A DNA stretch of 16,999 bases, from NCBI GenBank assembly GCA_964385305.1, contig CAYLOP010000060.1, forward strand, positions 1-16,999, given 5' to 3'. The DNA is from CAYLOP01 sp964385305 (lineage in GTDB: Bacteria > Chloroflexota > Anaerolineae > Anaerolineales > E44-bin32). The notes below the pieces were generated by a model. It made no database searches and was not told the DNA's origin. It worked only from the letters and a program-made list of their open reading frames with translations. The translations under genes and the position numbers were made by a program. Shown piece after piece: positions 13,022-16,999 of the stretch (positions are counted from its first letter, which is position 1; every line of letters begins with the position of its first letter).

Positions 13022-13867
13022 ATGAAGATAACGACCTTGATCGAAAACACAAACGGCGAAAGTGACGGGTTGGTTGCCGAACATGGTTTGTCGCTGCTGA
13101 TCTCCTTCCAGGGATCTGACATTTTATTTGACACGGGTGCATCAGATGCTTTCGCAAAGAACGCCGACATTCTGGGTATCGACTTGGGATCGGTTCGTAC
13201 AGCCGTGATATCCCACCACCATTATGATCATGCCGGCGGGCTACCCAAGTTCTTTAGTTTGAATTCTGATGCCAAAGTCTATCTTGGTGTTCCGCCTGAT
13301 GGTGATCCCTACTTCAAGGCGTTGGGTCTGATTAAGCGATATATCGGCTTGGAAGCGGGCTTGTTAGAAACCTATTCGGATCGTTTTGTCTTTGTTGATG
13401 CATTTTTGGAAATCTTGCCTAATGTATTCCTGCACCCTCACATTGTCCAAAACCATCCGAGACCCAAAGGCAATCGCTACTTGTATGTGAAGAGAGACGC
13501 CGAGTGGAAACTGGACGATTTCAGGCACGAGCTCGTCATGGCGATTATCGAAGATGGCGAACTCGTGATCTTCACAGGCTGTTCCCACAGCGGGATGCTC
13601 AATATAGTCGATACCGTTGCGGAGAAGTTCCCTGACACGCCGATCAAGGCTGTGATCGGCGGGTTCCACCTGGTGGGATTGCCTTTCTTGAATACCATGG
13701 CGGGGAGTCAGAGTGAGGTCGAGGGCATCGGAAGAGAAGTCTTGATGATTCCGGTTGGAGAGACCTATACCGGCCATTGTACGGGTCAGAAAGCATTTGA
13801 CGCGCTGAAAGGTGTGATGGGAGACCAATTGCACGCCCTACATACGGGGATGACTCTACAACTATAG
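13022..13867 (+). CDS. Metallo-beta-lactamase-fold hydrolase (dihydropterin ribofuranosyl-aminobenzene phosphate synthase-like)
   Basis: A 281-residue protein; GGAGGAG lies a few bases before ATG 13022. It has the COG1237 pattern, named after methanogen 7,8-dihydropterin-6-yl-methyl-4-(beta-D-ribofuranosyl)aminobenzene 5'-phosphate synthase: FDTGAS (36-41), metal site SHHHYDHAGG (64-73), FTGCSHSG (184-191, His189), GGFHL (213-217, His216) and TGHCTG (250-255, His252). Bacterial members are usually of unproven substrate and are not involved in methanopterin synthesis, so the pathway name should not be transferred. The gene stands alone between the broken lipoprotein and a candidate promoter. 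Confidence 0.9.
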   Translation: MKITTLIENTNGESDGLVAEHGLSLLISFQGSDILFDTGASDAFAKNADILGIDLGSVRTAVISHHHYDHAGGLPKFFSLNSDAKVYLGVPPDGDPYFKALGLIKRYIGLEAGLLETYSDRFVFVDAFLEILPNVFLHPHIVQNHPRPKGNRYLYVKRDAEWKLDDFRHELVMAIIEDGELVIFTGCSHSGMLNIVDTVAEKFPDTPIKAVIGGFHLVGLPFLNTMAGSQSEVEGIGREVLMIPVGETYTGHCTGQKAFDALKGVMGDQLHALHTGMTLQL

Positions 13868-13880
13868 AATCTTGTCGCGG

Positions 13881-13912
13881 TTGACAAATGGATATAAGTG
13901 CCGTCTATATCC
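13881..13912 (+). promoter_or_regulatory. Candidate promoter with inverted repeat
   Basis: TTGACA (13881-13886) is followed after 17 bases by TCTATA (13904-13909), which is a poor -10 match. GGATATA (13890-13896) and TATATCC (13906-13912) form a perfect 7-bp inverted repeat across the spacer and -10, an operator-like arrangement. It would serve the CPBP gene at 14003. Confidence 0.35.
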
Positions 13913-14002
13913 CTGCGGGTAGTTGGACGATGATTCTTATCAAGGTGAGCGCTTTCGTGTTCCCGGAAGAAAACTGATCTGGATAGCCATGCGGAGTAGG
14001 CA

Positions 14003-14767
14003 ATGCACGACCCTCAGATGGGTGAATCGGAACACTTAAGTCTTCCGTTGGCACCTATCGTCAAAATGACCGCCCTAACGCTACTTGTGGCACTTGCCGT
14101 AGTGCTGGTTACTGAGGCGATTAAGCTTCACCCCAACTACGGAATCATCACGGAGGCTTCATCGTGGGTTCTCGCTGACTTGGCGCATGTTCCACAGTTT
14201 GTGATCCCCTTTGCGTTAATCCTTGTCTTAAGCCGGGGAAGGTTGGGCACGTATGGATTCAATTTGAACCAGAAGCCTCCAACCTTCACCCATCTTCGGA
14301 TGCTGGGGTTGGGCGTCTTCTTCGGCGCCTTGATGTCCATTCAATATATCCTGCAAGCTGTGAGGGGATTACCGCTGGATGTTCCTCAGCCCGTCACGCC
14401 GGGCAACGTTATAGGCCATATGACCTTTCAGTGGATCGTCGTCGGTCTGGCCGAAGAGACGATGTTCCGGGGGTTGATCCAGACCTATCTGATGGACCAT
14501 CTTCGTGGACATGTCTATCTCATCGGTCATCGCTTGCATATGGGGACCATTCTTGGGGCGATCTTGTGGGGGTTATTTCATTTCATCAATATCCTGGTCA
14601 TGCCCCTCGGTCCCGTCCTTGGCACGGTCATCTTGACCACCATGGCAGGCTTGTTGATGGGATACGCGTTTCAGGAGACACGGAGCCTCCTGACGACGAT
14701 CATCATTCACAATACGTTATTTGGTTTTCCGCTCACGGTATCCTATATTTTGTATTGGCTACTATAA
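14003..14767 (+). CDS. CPBP-family intramembrane metalloprotease
   Basis: A 254-residue integral membrane protein with GGAG upstream of ATG 14003. Hydrophobic segments lie at about 23-38, 60-78, 100-118, 138-150, 182-200, 205-221 and 230-254. The CPBP (CAAX protease and bacteriocin-processing) catalytic motifs are complete: EETMFRG (Glu151, Glu152, Arg156), WGLFHFIN (His193) and IIIHNTLF (His236, Asn237), a glutamate-based metalloprotease site. Substrate is not evident; no bacteriocin gene is near. A candidate promoter with an inverted repeat lies about 90 bases upstream. Confidence 0.92.
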   Translation: MHDPQMGESEHLSLPLAPIVKMTALTLLVALAVVLVTEAIKLHPNYGIITEASSWVLADLAHVPQFVIPFALILVLSRGRLGTYGFNLNQKPPTFTHLRMLGLGVFFGALMSIQYILQAVRGLPLDVPQPVTPGNVIGHMTFQWIVVGLAEETMFRGLIQTYLMDHLRGHVYLIGHRLHMGTILGAILWGLFHFINILVMPLGPVLGTVILTTMAGLLMGYAFQETRSLLTTIIIHNTLFGFPLTVSYILYWLL

Positions 14768-14813
14768 ACTGCCTAAGTGGAATATGGTTGCATAAGCCGG
14801 AATGGGGAAGGGT

Positions 14814-15263
14814 ATGTATGCTTCAGACTTAGACTGCTTTGTGTGTAAAAAACATCGTGGTGAAGCTTATGTACCGGGTGGCGCGGTCTACCAGGACGAT
14901 CTGATCTTCATCGGCCATGCCTGGCCAGAATCCGGTGAAGAGGCGCCATATCTGGGTGCGTTCATCGTCGAGCCCAAGCGGCATGTCCCAGGCTGGGCTG
15001 AGCTTTCGGACGCAGAAGCAGCGAGGGTTGGGATAGGCATCCAGCGCATCAGCCGTGCCTTAAAGCTCCAAGAGGGGGCAGAACACATTTACGTCTTCGT
15101 CGTCGGTCATCACGTTCCGCATCTCCACGTATGGGTCGTGCCGCGCTATCATGATACGCCTCAAGAGCACTGGGGGATGGCGCTATTCGAGTGGCCTGAT
15201 CGGCCAAGAGGTCGCTCACAGGAAGTCGAAGATATCTGTGAGCGCATTCGTGAAGCGATTTGA
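14814..15263 (+). CDS. HIT-family protein with HLHVW in place of HLHVH
   Basis: ATG 14814 is preferred over ATG 14802, both in frame; AAGGG lies close to 14814. The 149-residue protein begins with a CFVC pair (Cys8, Cys11), as in zinc-binding Fhit/HinT relatives, and has the family helix and the VGHHVPHLHVWVVPR motif (97-111). Members bind nucleotides and hydrolyse nucleoside phosphoramidates or dinucleoside polyphosphates. His103 and His105 correspond to the first two histidines of the triad; the third position is Trp107. His105 would still be the nucleophile. The adjacent His99/His100 may compensate; substrate unknown. Confidence 0.85.
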   Translation: MYASDLDCFVCKKHRGEAYVPGGAVYQDDLIFIGHAWPESGEEAPYLGAFIVEPKRHVPGWAELSDAEAARVGIGIQRISRALKLQEGAEHIYVFVVGHHVPHLHVWVVPRYHDTPQEHWGMALFEWPDRPRGRSQEVEDICERIREAI

Positions 15264-15312
15264 AATGAACGGCAGGGGTATATTCCATCGATGCAAGTGA
15301 AAGGGGGCAGGC

Positions 15313-15870
15313 ATGTTGGTCAGGCTATCAGATGGTTTGCAGCGGGTCTCGAAGGGTTGGGTGGCTGCATCCGCCTTTGTGATCTTTCTGGTGTTCACCG
15401 CGCTGGTGCTGCCGCAGCAGTCAGCCATGGTCGACTTGTATAGTGGCGGTGCGGGCACGCCGGATACGTCTATTTATTACACGGCCGATGATCTTTACCA
15501 AATGGCCCGGGCATATGGCGAAGTTGGGCGAGAGGCGTATATCCGTGCGCGATTCACCTTCGATGTGCTCTGGCCGATCCTGTACACATTCTTCCTCACA
15601 ACCTCGATAAGCTGGCTTTATGCCAAGTTTGTTTCAACGCACAGATGGTACCGACGCGCGAATCTGATCCCGCTGGCAGGGGCGGTGTTTGACTACATGG
15701 AAAATATTTCCGCCTCACTCGTCATGTGGCGCTACCCTGAGAGAACCGTCCTTGTGGACGTCCTGGCGCCGATATTCACGCTGCTGAAATGGGTTTTCAT
15801 CGGTGCAAGTTTCCTACTGCTCGTCGTTGGTGTGGTCCTTGGAATTTGGCGAGTACTTCGGAGAAGATGA
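15313..15870 (+). CDS. Four-TM membrane protein of unknown function
   Basis: A 185-residue protein, start ATG 15313 with AAAGGGGGCAGGC upstream. Hydrophobic segments lie at about 16-33, 84-103, 117-137 and 150-178; the loop between the first two holds YYTADDLYQMARAYGEVGREAY, helical and acidic, and the end is GIWRVLRRR. Residues GAVFDYMENI in TM3 carry Asp and Glu inside the membrane, perhaps a functional site. I do not recognise a named family. It ends nine bases before the GNAT gene, so the two may be co-transcribed. Confidence 0.8.
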   Translation: MLVRLSDGLQRVSKGWVAASAFVIFLVFTALVLPQQSAMVDLYSGGAGTPDTSIYYTADDLYQMARAYGEVGREAYIRARFTFDVLWPILYTFFLTTSISWLYAKFVSTHRWYRRANLIPLAGAVFDYMENISASLVMWRYPERTVLVDVLAPIFTLLKWVFIGASFLLLVVGVVLGIWRVLRRR

Positions 15871-15879
15871 GCGAGGACG

Positions 15880-16507
15880 ATGGACATCAAACTGCGCGAG
15901 GCAACCCCACAGGATTTCGAGTTTCTTTATCGCCTGCACCGGGAGACTCTCAAGGCAACCATCGATCAAACCTGGGGATGGGATGAGGCCTGGCAGCAGG
16001 CTCATTTCCGCGCGAAATTCGACCTTTCGGGTAAAAAAGATCATCGAATGGGATGGCGCCAGCATCGGTTGTATTGCCATCCGAGACGAAGGCGATCACA
16101 TTTTCCTATCCTACATCGCATTGAACCCAGCGTTTCAGCGGCGGGGCATTGGCACGCAATTAATTGAGGAAGTCCTGCGATCGGCTGCCGAGAGAAAGAT
16201 GCCCTTAACCTTGAAGGTGGTGAGGGCAAACCCGGCTCGTACGCTGTACGAGCGATTGGGTTTTATCGACACAAACACAACGGAAACCCACTACTTAATG
16301 GGAGCCGAGGCGCGCGACGGACCTGCCATTTCTTGGGCCAGCATGGTCCCGCAAGAATCCCTTGCGTTCGAAAGTGGTGAGAAGGATGCCTCAAACATGC
16401 GGATCGATGGGGAGCCGAACGATCTAATATTGGCTCATCAAGCCTATCGACAGGCGGGTCATAGACCTTTATGCTGTTTTTGTGTTTCCACTGTGTACTG
16501 GAATTGA
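15880..16507 (+). pseudogene. GNAT N-acetyltransferase gene with frameshift at an A6 run
   Basis: From ATG 15880 the frame reads MDIKLREATPQDFEFLYRLH through HFRAKFDLSGKK, then loses homology at 16040. The other frame resumes with IIEWDGASIGCIAIRDEGDH and contains the acetyl-CoA site ALNPAFQRRGIGTQLIEEVL and the closing NPARTLYERLGF, ETHYLM. Removing one A from AAAAAA at 16033-16038 joins the two exactly (GKKIIEWDG). Likely a one-base insertion, genuine or a base-calling error. After LM (about 16298) the frame runs on for some 69 codons to TGA at 16507 with no family likeness (ends CCFCVSTVYWN), suggesting a lost stop. The ribosome site is weak; the gene follows the preceding one by nine bases. 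Confidence 0.75.
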
Positions 16508-16516
16508 GAGGATAGG

Positions 16517-16999
16517 ATGAAGGACGCTGCATCTGTTATCCGCACCTACGATCTAACCAAGCGATATAAGAAACTCACTGCCGTCGACGGGATCAACTTT
16601 TCCGTAGCGCAAGGTGAGGTCTTCGGCTTCCTGGGGCCAAATGGCGCGGGGAAGACGACAACCATCGCAATGCTGCTAGGACTTGTACGGCCTACCGCCG
16701 GCAGCGCTGAAGTGCTTGGACACGACATCCGCCGCGATTTAAGCGCAGCCCTCAGGAGGGTTGGCGCTATTGTTGAAACGCCGGCCTTTTATCCCTATAT
16801 GACTGGGAAGGATAACTTGCGCATCTTCGCTCGCATCATCGGTGGTGACACTGAGGCGCACATCCCAGGGATCCTGGAGAGGGTCGGTCTTCGCGGTCGA
16901 GGGTTGGATAAAGTGGGAACCTATTCCATGGGCATGAGGCAGCGTTTGGGTTTGGCGTCCGCGCTCTTGGGTGACCCTGAGCTGCTCATCCTGGATGAA
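16517..16999 (+). CDS. ABC transporter ATP-binding protein, BcrA/NatA type (cut by window edge)
   Basis: ATG 16517 opens 161 codons to the edge without a stop; GAGAGGATAGG precedes it. The domain shows Walker A GPNGAGKTT (40-48), the Q-loop region VGAIVETPAFYPYMTG (82-97), the signature YSMGMRQRLGLASAL (136-150) and Walker B LLILDE (156-161). The Q-loop Gln is replaced by Glu87, as in the E-loop of lantibiotic self-protection and bacitracin-type exporters, so BcrA-like multidrug or bacteriocin export is likely. The partner permease presumably follows outside the window. It starts ten bases after the frameshifted GNAT gene. Confidence 0.92.
   Translation, partial: MKDAASVIRTYDLTKRYKKLTAVDGINFSVAQGEVFGFLGPNGAGKTTTIAMLLGLVRPTAGSAEVLGHDIRRDLSAALRRVGAIVETPAFYPYMTGKDNLRIFARIIGGDTEAHIPGILERVGLRGRGLDKVGTYSMGMRQRLGLASALLGDPELLILDE

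Noticed and set aside
13022..13867. Methanopterin biosynthesis assignment for the MBL-fold gene
   Set aside because: The family name derives from an archaeal enzyme; bacterial members are common without that pathway, and no other pathway gene is nearby.
16030..16042. Programmed ribosomal frameshift in the GNAT gene
   Set aside because: The A-run resembles a slippery site, but a -1 shift would enter the wrong frame; a +1 shift or loss of one A is needed, so a simple insertion is more likely.
1..16999. CRISPR array, insertion sequence, prophage or integron
   Set aside because: No regularly spaced repeats, transposase, integrase or terminal inverted repeats were seen on either strand.

Overview
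The window looks like bacterial chromosome from Chloroflexota, most probably class Anaerolineae. This is an inference from protein style: I recognised several small membrane proteins and family combinations as typical of that group, and no marker gene is present to prove it. GC is moderate. No rRNA, tRNA, CRISPR array, insertion sequence or phage gene was seen. Shine-Dalgarno sites are mostly clear, and they move several starts inward from the longest open frame.

Layout. Left edge (1-393, minus): 5' part of a multi-pass membrane protein cut by the window. 525-1604 (plus): a GyrI-like effector-binding domain joined to a cysteine-rich DUF6144-like domain. 1790-2740 (minus): ilvE, branched-chain aminotransferase. 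Upstream of ilvE, 2821-3609 on the same strand, is the most interesting stretch: a promoter candidate, two consecutive short leader ORFs packed with Leu/Ile/Val codons, each followed by a perfect rho-independent terminator, then a small ORF with a strong ribosome site whose frame runs into a remnant resembling the C-terminus of LeuB (3-isopropylmalate dehydrogenase). I read this as a tandem ribosome-mediated attenuator of a branched-chain amino acid operon whose interior has been deleted, leaving ilvE under its control.

3768-9450 (plus): a transglutaminase-like lipoprotein, a two-TM protein with a short tandem repeat, an XRE regulator plus membrane-protein cassette behind a near-consensus and probably leaderless promoter, a four-TM protein with a GNAT acetyltransferase, a membrane-anchored methyltransferase, and a zinc-ribbon protein with four FPY repeats. 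9556-16999 (plus): nitroreductase, Cys-rich membrane protein, isoprenylcysteine-methyltransferase-like protein, ATC-hydrolase-like protein, a lipoprotein gene broken by two in-frame stops, an MBL-fold hydrolase, a CPBP protease, a HIT protein, a four-TM protein, a frameshifted GNAT gene and the first part of a BcrA-type ABC ATPase.

From 3768 on, all genes point the same way, but functions are unrelated and most genes carry their own ribosome site, so this looks like accessory single-gene content rather than one pathway. Three loci show decay: the leuB-like remnant, the lipoprotein and the GNAT gene.
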